A DNA stretch of 64,000 bases, taken from positions 16,928,001 to 16,992,000 of the forward strand of contig NC_063260.1 of NCBI RefSeq assembly GCF_019578655.1, given 5' to 3'. Below are positions 21,611 through 33,365 of this stretch, piece after piece. The DNA is from Ricinus communis (taxonomy: Eukaryota; Streptophyta; Magnoliopsida; Malpighiales; Euphorbiaceae). Both the position numbers and the translations under genes were made by a program. The stretch's first letter is position 1. Each line of letters starts with the position of its first letter. The notes below the pieces were generated by a model. That model was not told the origin of the DNA and did not search any database. It was given only the letters and a program-made list of their open reading frames with translations.

Positions 21611-23866
21611 CTAGCAAAATAAGAGTATCAAACAAGCACCACTAGGCAGAAGGAGGTACATCAGAATTAGGGTTAATAATAGAGCGTCACTAGCAGGGTC
21701 AATTTCCATTGCAGCCTCGCTCTCTTCCATATTGGCCTCCTCTAGAAAAGACAGGTCTGTGTCAGGAAAGCAAGACTTGATCTCCATCACCACCTTTAAC
21801 CTGGTCTCATCTATAACAACTAGGGATTGATTCACTAGATCTTCTATTTTGTAATAAGATTGCTCTCGGTCCATGTGACAATGAGTCTCAAGAGCTTCTT
21901 GAAATTTCATAACATCTTCCAAGTCCATATCTAGGTGAGCAATCTTATCCTCAACTAAGCTAACATCGTAAATCATTCATAGAGCTCTTATCAGCCTCTA
22001 CTCAAGAAATCTTGACAGTAGCAAAGGCCACGATAATCCTCTTCTGCAGATCGCGTTCACAAAAAAACTCTATGTAAAGCTTATGAATCCAATCATTGTT
22101 AAGATGGACAAGCTACATCATCTGAACTAGAAGAAACCACTAGTGAGGCATTAATGGAGAGCCATTAAAACAACAATGTGCAGAAAAGTATAAACACATA
22201 CCTATAAAGGAGAGGTCATATCCATACCAAACAGCTCCTCTTTAATCGTCACCGAGAATAAACGTTATGGTTTTTGAGAGAAGTACACACCTTACCCAGG
22301 CCGGCATAGACAACCGCATGATGAGGGAGAGAGGCCCACGATATTGGCTAGCAAGGTGGTGTGAAAATATTTGATTGCCTCAGTAGCTCAAGGCCATCCA
22401 TGGCCACCTATTTGCCCTTGGACTTCTTTAAATGAGGAAAAAGAGGAAGGATAAAAACATCTTGAAAGGTGCTAGAGGTCACCCCGTCAATAGTAGTAAG
22501 AGTAGGAACAACAGCTTTGCAGACCTCCACCGGCGTGCCCTTCGGAGGAGGAGTAGATCGACCAGTTGAGAAAGTCTTCCATTTGCACAACCTCCTACTA
22601 TTCATTAGATTGGGCTTTGCAAAAAGGCATGACCGAAGGTTAGATGACAATCAAAAGAAAATCAACACAACAACACATAAAACGAATAAAAACAACAAAG
22701 GCATATGCAAAGAGAAAGAAGGAAATATATTATTACGAATACCAATAGCCTCTCACACTAACTCGAAGATCACTAAACCATAATCATAGCCCCTAGTAGG
22801 AACATTAGTGCAAATTAACTCAATACCATTGATCTCATAAGGGCTCAACAATATAAAGGCTTTAGCCATTTAGATTTTAGAGATAAACTAGGAAATTGAC
22901 CCTAACTATCAAATTTCTTCAAAATAAAAGACCCAAGCTTCCAGACATAATAGGACTTTGGAAGCCTGGTCAACATAACACCTCCAGAATGGGTAGAAAA
23001 ATGATAATGCTCATCTTTGCGATTGAGTGAGACTAAATGTTGAAAGATGTTAACGTTAGGAGCAACATCGGCTCCCTTATGTACTTGGGCATAACCAAAA
23101 ATAAGAGTCCACTAGTTGATTTGACAAATCGGTAATCAATGGAGTTTCAAAAGATCAGAGACAAAAGTAGGGATACTAAAGACCGACTTTTAAAATCTCC
23201 TTATAAACAATAATAGAGCCCTCTGCACAGGAGTTGCATGTCCTCAACTCAAAAGAAACAGATAATTGATACTCCAAGGAAATGCCATAATGAGATTTGA
23301 TGTCAACTAATGAAGAGGCAACCAAAGAAGCGGGAATGGCACTAGTCTTAGAAAAGTGAGAAGGAGGCTCAAACCTATGATGACCAACAATGAATCACGA
23401 CTGAATACGAGATGACTGACCCCTTGTGACATGTGTCTTAGTAACAGCCTACACATACGCAGTATCCTTGGAACATGTGGTATCCTTAGAGCGAGCAAAA
23501 GGATCTTTTGCTCATGTCCAAAATCTCCACCACATCACTACGCCCCCCCCCCCCCCCCCCGACCGAGCCTACTAAGGCATGAACCTCCTCACCAAGGTCA
23601 TCCTGATTGGCATCGCCTTTACTATTTACCCCGCCATCGTTCATCTCCAACCTATAGTTTTCATACCCTTGACCTTCTGAGTTACTACTTCGGTGCCCTT
23701 TAAGGAATCTTAAAACATAAAAAACCAAAGACAGACACATAACCAACGAAGCATTGAAAAAAAAAGTAGGAAATAATAAAAAATGGACAACAACAGAGAA
23801 AGGCATACAAGAATAAAAAGAGAAGAGAAACATTAGAGAGTAAAAGAGCTTACTTATAGAACTCAT
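21611..23866 (-). pseudogene. Antisense accessory gene of the Tat element (putative gypsy-type transposon domain)
   Basis: Read right to left. Residues from 23866 begin MSSISKLFYS, with a hydrophobic then acidic/glycine-rich section. Between about 23340 and 22850 the translation gives LVDIKSHYGISLEYQLSVSF, GSIIVYKEILKVGL, and after a one-base shift SIPTFVSDLLKL, QIN-W-LIFGYAQVHKGADV and a KSYYVWKL segment. This matches, from memory, the plant putative gypsy-type transposon domain (Pfam PF04195, Transposase_28). The tail (21611-21976) is a 121-residue frame, predicted largely helical, ending near CFPDTDLSFLEEAN, a motif I associate with the C-terminus of this family. Several stops and at least one frameshift break it. 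An 18-base C run at 23543-23560 encodes a glycine tract. Function of the family is unknown. Its strand is opposite to pol. Confidence 0.6.
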
Positions 23867-23942
23867 GATGCAGTGTCATCGACTGTCAATCAAAAGATAA
23901 GAGTATTAGAGATTGTGAAAACATCAAAGAGGCAAAAAAAAG

Positions 23943-25642
23943 TGATATATTTTTTTTTCTTAATTCATAAGATTGATCTTATTGATTAAGATAATCATAA
24001 CTCACAAAATAAGCAAATAGAGAGAGATTCTTATAATAGGTGTGTCAGCCATGATGTGATCTCTTTTGATTTCTTGTTTATTGATCCTGGCAAGATTGAT
24101 ATGGGCACCAAAGCTACTTAAATGCTAGCCTCTAATGGTAATCCATACAAGCTTCAAAATTGGAATCTCTTATGAACAATCTTTCATAAGAGAGAGAGTG
24201 AAGATGATTAGGAGTGAATGCTAATGCTTAACTAGGTTGAATATTAATTTATTGAATTAATTATGTGTTGATGGCAACAACCTTATACCTAGCTGCCCAT
24301 CATGTTCTTTATATATATATATGATTTAACCTAGTCCCTCAATAACAAATATTCCTAATAAGGCCTTATTTACTCTTAAGTTAGGCTTTAGTTGGGCTTG
24401 TTAGACTGTGTATAGTAATAAGGCCCTTATAGTCGAATACCATAACCCAATATGTATTATTCTAATTAACCTTTAATTAGGCCCAACGTATATAAGCATA
24501 AGCCCAGTCTTAAGCCTCATTTTAGTCTCAAATTTAAGCCTATTTCTATATGACCCAAAAGATTCCTAATATATTTGCAATGATTTATGAATTATGAATT
24601 AAATCCTTTCAATTCATTGCTAATTCTCGAATTAACTTAATTCATATTTCATAGATCAAGATTGGCATCTAGTAATGCATCATGACTATCCAAATATGTA
24701 GGAAGGATTAGTGTCAACTAATCAACCTTATTGTAAACAATTTGTCCCATGTAATTTGATAATTTCATTATCCTAATATTCTAATTAGATTATAGAGTAT
24801 GGATTCAATTTTCAACTCTATATTTGATATAATCATATAAGTTCTCTTGATACTATGCCATTAACTTATGGACTTGATCTATGAATCACAATTCATAATC
24901 AATACATTCAAATACCTTACATACAGAGTTTTATAAGTTAATGCATTATTAAGAAACTATAGGATATGGACCTATGTAATAATTACCTTGGGTAATGATC
25001 TTTTATTGATAATCTCATTATCTCCATATGACTCTTATTATACCCAATTAATATCCCTTGAGCGCCTCGTGGTTAGAATGACATAATATATTATCAAGGT
25101 ATAATAGTCCTCGTGTGAGATTAATAGATTATCACAAATTTAAGGATTACAGCTTACATAATCGTTTACTAGAGTAGTTACCCATAGACATATGGGTAAT
25201 AACTTCCATATGGATTACTCTGGATGTGTCTTATTCAATGTACTTGTTCTTGTAACAAGCATCCATATACTTTTATCTCAGTATCCCTATACTTTAATCA
25301 TATGAGATTGATTGCTTACTTCCAAAGTAAGATGATAAATCCATTATGGTAGTCTCAAGTATTTGATCAATATCCACATAACCAGAATCAATATCTTGAT
25401 CAAACTTCGACTATGTACTAGTTTAGGAATAATACTTTGTTGTGATGAGAATCTCACAATCAAAACCACTTTATGATTTATTATATATTCCATGGAATTT
25501 ATATATATTAGTTTAAGTACACAAATATAAGAAAAAACTTATAGACTTGAACAAATGCCTTTTAGATGGTATGCCAATATAATTTGTATAAACTATCATA
25601 GATACTCCAAACAATACATTATTTTTGGGGCGTACACTAACA
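23943..25642 (-). repeat. Solo LTR, Copia-like, 1.7 kb
   Basis: On the minus strand it begins TGTTAGTGTACGCCCC and ends TATATCA. Flanks are AAAAG on the left and AAGAG on the right, a 5-bp duplication with one mismatch. There is no coding sequence and no second LTR. Internal text such as ATGACATAATATATTATCAA has no open frame of note. Confidence 0.65.
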
Positions 25643-25684
25643 AAGAGCATCTTGAAGACATAGAGGAGGGAGGAAGGGAATTAC

Positions 25685-26668
25685 TGATACGAACTCGAAC
25701 CGGATACGTTTAGACACCAAGATATTCAATGGTGAGAAAAATCAAACTAATAAACGCTCTCCCTATTTAAGAGGAAGCACCCTTACCAATAAGTTCGAAT
25801 TCTCGCCCCAATATCTAACTTGAAAGTTTGCAATTGATTATGGAACTAACAAACTTAGCAATAGAACTACTAAGCCCTTTAGTTATAAATAGACGAAGAA
25901 TGCTCAAATAATCTAAGAAACTAATAAAAAGTTAATTGATTGATCAAACATGTAGATGTGAAACTAAACTAAACAAGTTAATTTAATCTCAAGAAATTCA
26001 AGAGTTAACAACTCAAGGAAAATAAACTTCATTCAAAATGATATATTGATCTAATGCCCTTTTGGCCGAAATACATAGCTCTATTTATAGGGTTTTGAAA
26101 TGATTCTAACCCTAAAAAGGACTAAGAGATAAGGAATAAAAATCAAACCCTAAAAGACTCCTAATATGCGGCAGATCTTATCCCTATAAGGAAGGATAAG
26201 ATAAAGAGTAATCTAAACAGATTAAAATCCTAAATTCATGGAGAAAGTTCTATTTATCCGATACTTCCAAAAATATAGGAAATTAACTAAAAAATGGGTC
26301 CACTACGAATTTATCTTGAAAAAATCGAAGCTCTTTTTGCAGTTTCCAGCAGCTCATGAATTGTAAGGCGTGGTCACGCCTTATTAACAATGATCTTCTG
26401 TACAGATTTTGCGTAGCTCACAGGTTGTAAGTCGTGGTCACGCCTTATTGAAGATGAGCTTCTGCCTCAATCTTTAATAGCAATTACTGTCACTATCTTC
26501 AAGGCATTGTTATCATCATCAAAAGCACTATCATTAGCCATCTTCAAAACATGCTCCAAGTAAGAATTTAAGGCTTGCTTGAACTTCTTACTCCTTGCTC
26601 ATGTCATTGGTCCTCCATAGGCTAGTGGATCCATGCTAGTTGACTTAGATGCATCCTTGATTGCATCA
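25685..26668. repeat. Solo LTR with perfect ATTAC target duplication
   Basis: Sequence TGATACGAAC...TTGCATCA is flanked by ATTAC at 25680-25684 and 26669-26673. It is 984 bp and non-coding. Near 26362-26455 it carries two copies of a GC-rich palindromic word, GTGGTCACGCCTTA, each in a similar context (TAAGGCGTGGTCACGCCTTA at the first). Its ends resemble those of the tRNA-Asp-primed elements elsewhere in the window, so a Ty3/gypsy origin is likely. Confidence 0.85.
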
Positions 26669-26998
26669 ATTACCATAACAGAAAATTGCAAAAAAAAAAA
26701 GAAGAAAAATAAAAATTGTATGAGAAAAACAAGTTAAATAAAAAATGTCAAACTAATAGTTAATAACGAGGGACACATGGTGAGCGCACAGTAAAGGAAA
26801 AGTGAGACATTTTCTAAAAAAATGGCTCCCACTTCCCTACTGATAGGTAACATGTCACACATTCAAAATTCAAAGTAGGCTTTGAAAATTAAAATCACCA
26901 CAAAAAAAAAGGGAATGGTAAACAAAAACAGAGAGCAATTGCCTCCTCAACTACTTGGGGTTGAACATAAATGATCAAGCCACTTGAGGGGGAATTAT

Positions 26999-27563
26999 TG
27001 GTATAAAGAGACTAGAATGGAGACCTGCCTCGAAGACCAAACTGGAAGACCGACACAACCCAGTAAGTAGACCATTAGATCACTAATCGAAGACCAATAG
27101 TGACCATCCCCTAACAACTCCTTAATCTAAGAACAGATGAGACACGTGTCAAAACTTAAAGCCAGGACCGCTATCTAGATCGGATCATGCCATCACCCGA
27201 CTTGGATAGTAAAAAAGAGTGCTATAACCAAAGAATGACATGATAGCCGCCACCAGCGGAAAAATGGGAAAAGGCAGTTATGTCAACCTTGCACGAAGTA
27301 ATAGACCTCAACCAATCAGGAAGGAGCCTGCTAAGCATACCTCAAAAAGGAGCATGGATACACACTAAGTAAATAAAAGACTAAAGGACAGTCTCTATAT
27401 ATAGAAAAGGAGAATAAGAGTGAAGGAAAGATAATTACAACCTAACATTCAATACTGATTCCTCTCTCTGAATCCCTACTGACTAGGTGCGCTAGTCTCC
27501 CACCAGCTTCCCATCTCACATCTTCTTTGCCTTGCAGAACCAAGCAAATTTACTAAGATATCA
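26999..27563 (+). repeat. 3' LTR of the Tat element
   Basis: It begins TGGTATAAAGAG immediately after the polypurine tract TTGAGGGGGAA (about 26985-26995) and ends GATATCA. A TATA-like TCTATATATAG lies at about 27390. Length 565 bp. No 5' partner is in the window, so the ends rest on the TG...CA rule and the tract. Confidence 0.65.
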
Positions 27564-30084
27564 ATAATTAAATATTATAATTTTAATAAAAATCATGTTT
27601 CTGTTATTTTAGATTTTGAATCGGGTTGTGTCCGGTCTCGGGTTTACATTGTTTAGAATTCATGTTTTTTTTACTGTTTCGCATGCGAATGGATTTTATC
27701 TCGAGTCATTCAAGTTCTGCATCGCTTTATTCTCAAATCAATTCAATTTGAGTCATTTCAAATATCCAAAAAAAGTGGTTCAAGTCTCGGGTCATTTCAG
27801 GTTTGTAATTTTAACTTTATATTAAAATTCAGATTTAAACATGTTAGAATATATCTCTAGCTAATTAGCAATGATTTGTTGCTAATTTCAAAAGTTTATC
27901 CCTCGTTTTTTCCTCACCCACATATTTAATTAGATCACCGATTGAATTGTCCATCACTAATTTTAAAAGAATTCCAATTAATATTTTCATTTTTTCGTTT
28001 TATTCCTTTAGTGACATAAATAATCCATAACTAATTTTAAAATAATATTTTTACTCTATTGTTTATTTATTTTCTGCTTATTTAATATTTTAGCAATGAA
28101 GTCTTATTCATCACTAAATCTATTTCTTATACATATTAACATTTTTCCATCATTTTTTACTCTAATGTTAATTATTTTTTCTCTTTTTATATTTTACTTT
28201 TTTCTCTATTTAAATTTTTATTTTCCATCATTTTTTTCTCTCTCTGCATTTATTTTATCATTTTTCTTTTCATTTCTCTCTTTATAATTATTTTATTTTA
28301 TTTTTTTCTTCCATTTTTCTTATTTCTCCATTTTTACTTATTCTCTTTTTTTTTTCTATCATTTCTCTCTCTATTTTTCTTGTCCCTATATATTTTCTCT
28401 ATCTCTTTTATTTTTTTTACTTACATTATTTATTATTAATTTCATTATTTCTGCCTCTTTCATTTGTTATTATTATTGATAAAAATTAATGGAAAATTTA
28501 ACATAAATAAAAAAATGATATTTAATTTATTAATAAAATTAATTGATATTAAAACAAAAATAAAAATTGAACAATTAATTTAGAATAATTTTTATCAAAA
28601 AAAACTTAGCAATGGATTAATAATAGAATTTTAATTTTAAAAAGAATTTATTAACTTTATAGTAGATTTTCTGTCGTCGCTAATGTTAGCGAAGAACGAT
28701 CTGTTGCTAAATCGTAATATAAGAGTCAATCTAATACTAATGGAGTGACTCTCGTCCATGATTTAGTGTCGGTAGCGATCTGTATCACTGCAGAAAAAGC
28801 TAGCGGTAAATTAGTGATGAATAAAAAATCAGCCGCTAAAATATTTATGACAATCAATTTGGTGAGAGACACTTTTCTGTTGCTAATCCTTCACTAATAG
28901 TTTTCTAACAACAGTTTTTTTCTGCTTCAGCCATGAATTTTGCCGGTCGCAAAAAATAGTATCAGACTTTAAGATTTGTGTCACTCTACTGTATAGATTT
29001 GGGAAGAGCAACTAACTTTTAATCTCTATCTTGTACGCGTAAGGCACGAGTCTCTGCAGTAAATCCAATAAAGAAATTCCATCGGAGATTAAGTACAACA
29101 GATGAAGTTTCCTCGAGGAAAAAAGAAGAAGAAAAAGAATGAAAATGACAGAAAGAGAGTCAAAAGAAGATAGGGAGATAGGAGGATATTTAGTTCATAA
29201 AGTTAAATATACTGTCAATTTTGCAAGTGCTTCGGAAGTCGGACATGCAAATTTCTTACTCAAAAAACCCACTTAAGCCAGCAGAAACAGAAGTGGGATA
29301 TTACCATATCAACTCAAAAACAACTTTTCAACGTCTGGCAATGGTGTTGAAGACTTAGAACTTGATGCAGCTGTAGATGTGTACCTATGCAGATCATTCA
29401 TCCACTGACAAGCTTGCCTTCTGTGTTATTGTTAAGGCTCCGTTTGCTTTCAAAATATTGATGTTTCCGGTCCAACTAAATTTCTTCCGTTGACTCTAAT
29501 ACGTACGGTAGAATCGAATTGCTCATCAACTTTCTTTTCGAGGGATTCCCTTATTTTTCTTGTTCTTTTTGGTACACCGTATTTGAGCAACTTGATTTCC
29601 AGTGTCAACTGTGTACTTATTCATACACATGCATGACTATCCAATCATATAAAGCAAAAATTATTTTGCAAGTTGTGTTCCAAATATACTCATCTTGAAA
29701 TAATGGAATATCAAGAAAATGCTAATAGATAAGAATAATAAGATTTTCCCGGAAATTTGGATTTTTGTAAATCAATAGTCATTTCTTGAATAGATCAACC
29801 ATAGAAAAAGCAAATCTGAGACTCAGAATTTTATCTTGGATAGTAGATAGCTGCAGCTCTATTTGAAGTCAATGAAGTGGTCATGCAAAATAATAAGTTT
29901 TAATATATATGTAAGGAAATTGAAAAGAGATAATTCTCATCTTACACGAGAATCTATGTGGTGATGACATATGGTGATTTCAACAGCCTACTTGTCAACT
30001 ACAGGAAAGTGATGTTTTTCTTCCACATTGAAGCTTTTTGTTTTCTTTCCTTTTTTTCTTCTATGGTATAATCTTTTCAATCGC
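27564..30084. other. Intergenic region upstream of the carboxylesterase
   Basis: 27610-27830 has degenerate words like TCGGGTT/TCGGGTCATTT. About 27860-28960 contains scattered TTGCTAAT/TTAGCAA and CGCTAA motifs around a long T-rich block (28100-28440), which resembles the subterminal region of a CACTA-type element but without visible CACTA ends. 29000-30084 should hold the carboxylesterase promoter. No gene is seen. Confidence 0.5.
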
Positions 30085-30093
30085 TATATAAAG
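30085..30093 (+). promoter_or_regulatory. TATA box of the carboxylesterase gene
   Basis: TATATAAAG sits 74 bases before the ATG at 30167, which predicts a transcription start near 30115-30120 and a 5' leader of about 50 bases. Confidence 0.6.
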
Positions 30094-30166
30094 ACCTCAT
30101 AACCTTAACAAGCACAGCATAGATCCATTCCATTACCTGCAAAGTCATTTGCAACTACCAAAAAAA

Positions 30167-31195
30167 ATGGCTGCCATATCTTATGATTCAAGACTTCACC
30201 TTCAAGTAGGCAAGGCTAATCATGGAGTTCTAGTTGAAGAAATTGAAGGGCTCATTAAAGTTTACAGAGATGGCCGCACTGAAAGGCCTCCGATCGTTCC
30301 TAATGTTGCTTGTGCTCCAGCGCCAGAAGATGGTGTGACAGCAAAAGATGTTTTTATTGATAAGTTGACTAACTTGTGGGCACGTATTTACCTCCCAAGC
30401 TGTCCTGGAACCAGGCTGCCTTTACTTGTTTACTTCCATGGAGGTGGATTTTGTGTTGGCTCAGCTGCTTGGATCTGTTATCATGAGTTCTTGGTCAATC
30501 TTGCTTCTAAAGCAGGTTGCATAATCATATCCATAAACTACCGTTTGGCCCCTGAAAATCGTCTTCCTGCTGCTTACGATGATGGTACCAATACTCTTAT
30601 GTGGCTGAAACAGCAGGTTTTAATTGGTTCTGCTGAGCATAAATGGTGGCTAAGCCAGTGCAACTTCTCTAACTTATTCCTAGCAGGTGATAGCGCGGGT
30701 GCCAACATTGCTTACAATGTCGCTGCAAGGCTAGGATCTAGTGTCATGTCTGAATCAAACATAAGGCCATTCTGTCTCAGGGGTATCATCCTGATTCAAC
30801 CTTTTTTTGGAGGAGAGGCACGAACTTCTTCCGAAAGACAGATGACTCAACCAGCCAATTCAGCTCTGACTCTATCAGCTTCTGATACCTATTGGCGACT
30901 ATCACTACCTCTAGGGGCTAACCGAGATCATCCATGCTGCAATCCTTTGGCAAATGGGGTGAATAAATTGCGCAATTTGCAGCTTCCGTCCATAATGGTT
31001 TGCATATCAGAGATGGATATAATGAAAGACAGGAACTTGGAATTTTCCACTGCTTTGGCTAGTGCTGGTAAGAGGGTGGAAAAGGTTATTTACAAAGGAG
31101 TTGGACATGCATTTCAAATTCTGCATAACTCTCAATTCTCTCAAATTCGGATTCTAGAAATGATGTCCCATCTCAAGGCTTTCATCAATCAATAG
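30167..31195 (+). CDS. CXE17: Carboxylesterase, CXE family (CXE17-like), alpha/beta-hydrolase
   Basis: Single exon, 342 residues, from ATGGCTGCC (context AAAAAAATGG) to TAG at 31193. An in-frame TTG at 30149 is not the start. The oxyanion-hole motif HGGG is at residues 91-94. NYRLAPE is at 124-130. The nucleophile is Ser176 in GDSAG. The acid is Asp284 in SEMD and the base His314 in GVGHAF. The triad is complete, unlike the gibberellin receptor GID1, whose His is replaced, so this should be an active esterase on small acyl esters. Length matches the family (about 310-350). No signal peptide is seen; cytosolic or nuclear location is likely. The N-terminal [14 protein letters not shown], then [16 protein letters not shown], points to the CXE17/CXE6 branch (recalled, not searched). 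The physiological substrate is unknown. Confidence 0.93.
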   Translation: MAAISYDSRLHLQVGKANHGVLVEEIEGLIKVYRDGRTERPPIVPNVACAPAPEDGVTAKDVFIDKLTNLWARIYLPSCPGTRLPLLVYFHGGGFCVGSAAWICYHEFLVNLASKAGCIIISINYRLAPENRLPAAYDDGTNTLMWLKQQVLIGSAEHKWWLSQCNFSNLFLAGDSAGANIAYNVAARLGSSVMSESNIRPFCLRGIILIQPFFGGEARTSSERQMTQPANSALTLSASDTYWRLSLPLGANRDHPCCNPLANGVNKLRNLQLPSIMVCISEMDIMKDRNLEFSTALASAGKRVEKVIYKGVGHAFQILHNSQFSQIRILEMMSHLKAFINQ

Positions 31196-32390
31196 TAAAG
31201 AAAACTATAGATTTCATTTTTCTCTTTTCTTCCCTTAATTTGAACTATGCAAAACACTTTTGTCAAAACTTAAGGACTTCCATATGTTTATTCATAGCCA
31301 TAAGTTAGTTAGTTAACAGATGTATCTATTTTTTCCTGTTTAAGTCAGTTTATTCAAAAAAATTTGCATCAGCAACATCAGCTGTCAAAAGTAATTATAT
31401 AAGAGTAACATGCTTTCTCTTTTGACCAAAGCATCACTTTAAACATATTTTGAGTCACATTTTGGCATGGTCTATATTCTTTTATGCTTTTGGTAAAGGT
31501 CCATAATACATTCTTGATTACCGGATCCCAGTTTGAAGATCCGAAGATTAGTCAATGACCTCTACTGATGTTTCTTCTACAGGGTATATATGTGGTTTAG
31601 AAGACAAAAGTAGTGATGCCTTATAGGACCACAATTTCTGGAATATATATTAATGACAATATTATGGCATCTTGCTTGCATGGTTGGAGAGATATCTAGA
31701 GGGGAAAAACATCCTTTAGTTATCTTTTCAAGGAATACTCCATGCATGTGATTATTAACAATTAGATTTTTTATATTTGAACAATAAAAAATAATAATTA
31801 ATTCATAAATTTTAAAAATAATAATTAAAAAATTAACAGAATTAATTAAATAATTAGTAAAATTCTATTAAAATCACATGGAATTGTAGTATTAAAAGAA
31901 CAGCCTCATACTTAAATATAATTAAATTACTATATATTATTTTAAATTATAAGTTTTTATTGTTTGTGATTTTAATAATTATTTTTTATTAAAAATTATT
32001 ATTAGTTAATACATTAGGAATACATTTTATAGAATATTTGTTATAAACACTTCAATATAATGAATTCTAGCTTCTTTTAAAATCTTCTTCACTATTTTAG
32101 AAAATCTTCTTAAAATATATTAATATTTTATATTATAGTTTTTTTTGTCTACAATTTATCAGAGTCTTATTTATATATATATATTTTTTTATTTTTATAC
32201 TACTATCATCTATTATTTTTCCTATTAAATTGTATTAAATTAGTAAAAGACAAATAAAAAAATTCCAGCAAATAACTTCTCTCAATCTCCTTGTTAGGGT
32301 TGATTTTGTGTTTAAATTGCTAGGAATTTCAGTGTAATATATTATTCAATTATATAGTTATGTGACGAGCAAGATTTTCTTAATAGGGGT
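31196..32390. other. Intergenic region downstream of the carboxylesterase
   Basis: AT-rich, no gene. No canonical AATAAA is evident in the first 150 bases after the stop. About 32190-32270 carries the dispersed repeat also seen at 40350 and 62202. Confidence 0.6.
32190..32270. repeat. Dispersed repeat, copy 1 of 3
   Basis: Contains ACTATCATCTATTATTTTTC followed by CTATTAAATTGTATTAAATT and AGTAAAAGA. It matches 62202-62290 closely. Confidence 0.6.
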
Positions 32391-32482
32391 TTTCATGTCA
32401 AAGAACTTAGGACAACCTTATTTGATATGTCTCCACAAAAGGCGGCTGATCCTAATGGTTTTAATGCGGGATTTTATCAAGG
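32391..32482 (+). pseudogene. LINE (L1-type) reverse transcriptase fragment, N-terminal end
   Basis: Translation reads LFDMSPQKAADPNGFNAGFY, the conserved start of the plant L1 reverse transcriptase (ALFDMxPxKAPGPDGMNPGFFQ). About 30 codons survive. The missing middle of the LINE is replaced by the insertions up to 38500. The downstream part of a LINE at 38690-39870 is in the same orientation and probably belongs to the same copy. Confidence 0.72.
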
Positions 32483-32639
32483 TTTAAAAGGTTTAATATA
32501 TAAGTTATTTTTTATATATTTTTTATTACATCAAATTTTTAAATTTTAACAAAATTAACTACTACTTCCTTCCGTATTAGTTGAAGAATTAAATTAGTAA
32601 TTTAAGATTACAATTTAATTCTTAATCTCTTTTTTATTT

Positions 32640-32790
32640 TAAATGCGCTAATTCGAAGACAGAGTTCGCTTGTGGAATGAGAGAATGATGGAAATTCTAG
32701 TGCTTCTACAAGCCAATCCAAACAAGATCTTCTATGCATGGGAAGTGAACCAATCACAGAAGCAAGAGCCAAGAAACTTAAGGATGCAAT
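32640..32790 (+). mobile_element. Gypsy-type retrotransposon fragment, left piece
   Basis: The end translates to GSEPITEARAKKLKDA and the frame resumes at 37987 (M-T-L-F-V) once the Copia element and one duplication copy are removed. The P-x-TRARAKK-x-K-x-A motif is typical of the C-terminus of plant non-autonomous gypsy Gag proteins. The left limit is uncertain. Confidence 0.55.
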
Positions 32791-33316
32791 TGTTGGCTGG
32801 AGCAGCGGAATTACTTTGTCGAAAATAAAATTAAAGATGGGCAGAAACTAAATAATAAATGACACCGAAAATTTAACGCAGTTCACCCTTAATGTTGGGT
32901 TACGTCCATGGGACAAAATCCAAATAAATCTTCCACTATCAAAATAGCAGGCATACAAAGAGAGTACTTTTACAGAGAAATCTCACCAAAATAATGACAC
33001 TCAAGTGTTTCCCACACTTCCAAAATAATCTCACTATTTTTATTTTTCACCTCTCTCATTTCTTGCACCCTTTAGAGAAAACGTTCTCTAGCTTGCCTAT
33101 TAGCCTAAAGCTAATAATTTTTTGTGACGCGCCTTTCTTCATTCACCTCCTTGCTATTTATAGGCAAGGAGGTGAGTAACCGCCAAGCAATTAGCTTGGA
33201 AGCCACTCCAAGCTAATTTGCTTGGAGGTTACTCCAAGTTGTAACCTTTTCCCTTTTCTTTTTATTTTTTTTAATAATAATAACGTGGGGTCCACCATAT
33301 GGAGGGACTGCTAACA
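32791..33316 (-). repeat. 3' LTR of the Copia element
   Basis: Plus-strand ends TGTTGGCTGG...GCTAACA. On the minus strand it is preceded by the purine tract GGGAGGGGGAGATT (about 33317-33330). A CCAAGCAAATTAGCTTGG-type inverted repeat lies around 33182-33230. Confidence 0.92.
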
Positions 33317-33365
33317 AATCTCCCCCTCCCGACTACATGGGAGGCACCACCATTCCAGCTGCTTA

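Larger units (their letters stand above)
18506..27563 (+). mobile_element. Tat-lineage Ty3/gypsy element, 5' truncated, with two solo-LTR insertions
   Basis: The order on the plus strand is ribonuclease H, a second ribonuclease H, integrase, an 89-bp tandem array, an antisense accessory gene, a polypurine tract (about 26985-26995) and a 565-bp LTR. Dual ribonuclease H plus a long region between integrase and 3' LTR is characteristic of the Tat lineage (Ogre, Retand, Grande and relatives). The 5' LTR, gag, protease and most of the reverse transcriptase are absent. Solo LTRs at 23943-25642 and 25685-26668 interrupt the 3' region. All coding parts are broken. Confidence 0.8.

Noticed and set aside
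30149..30166. Six extra N-terminal residues for the carboxylesterase
   Set aside because: The first codon is TTG. The ATG at 30167 has a strong context and gives the family's usual N-terminus.
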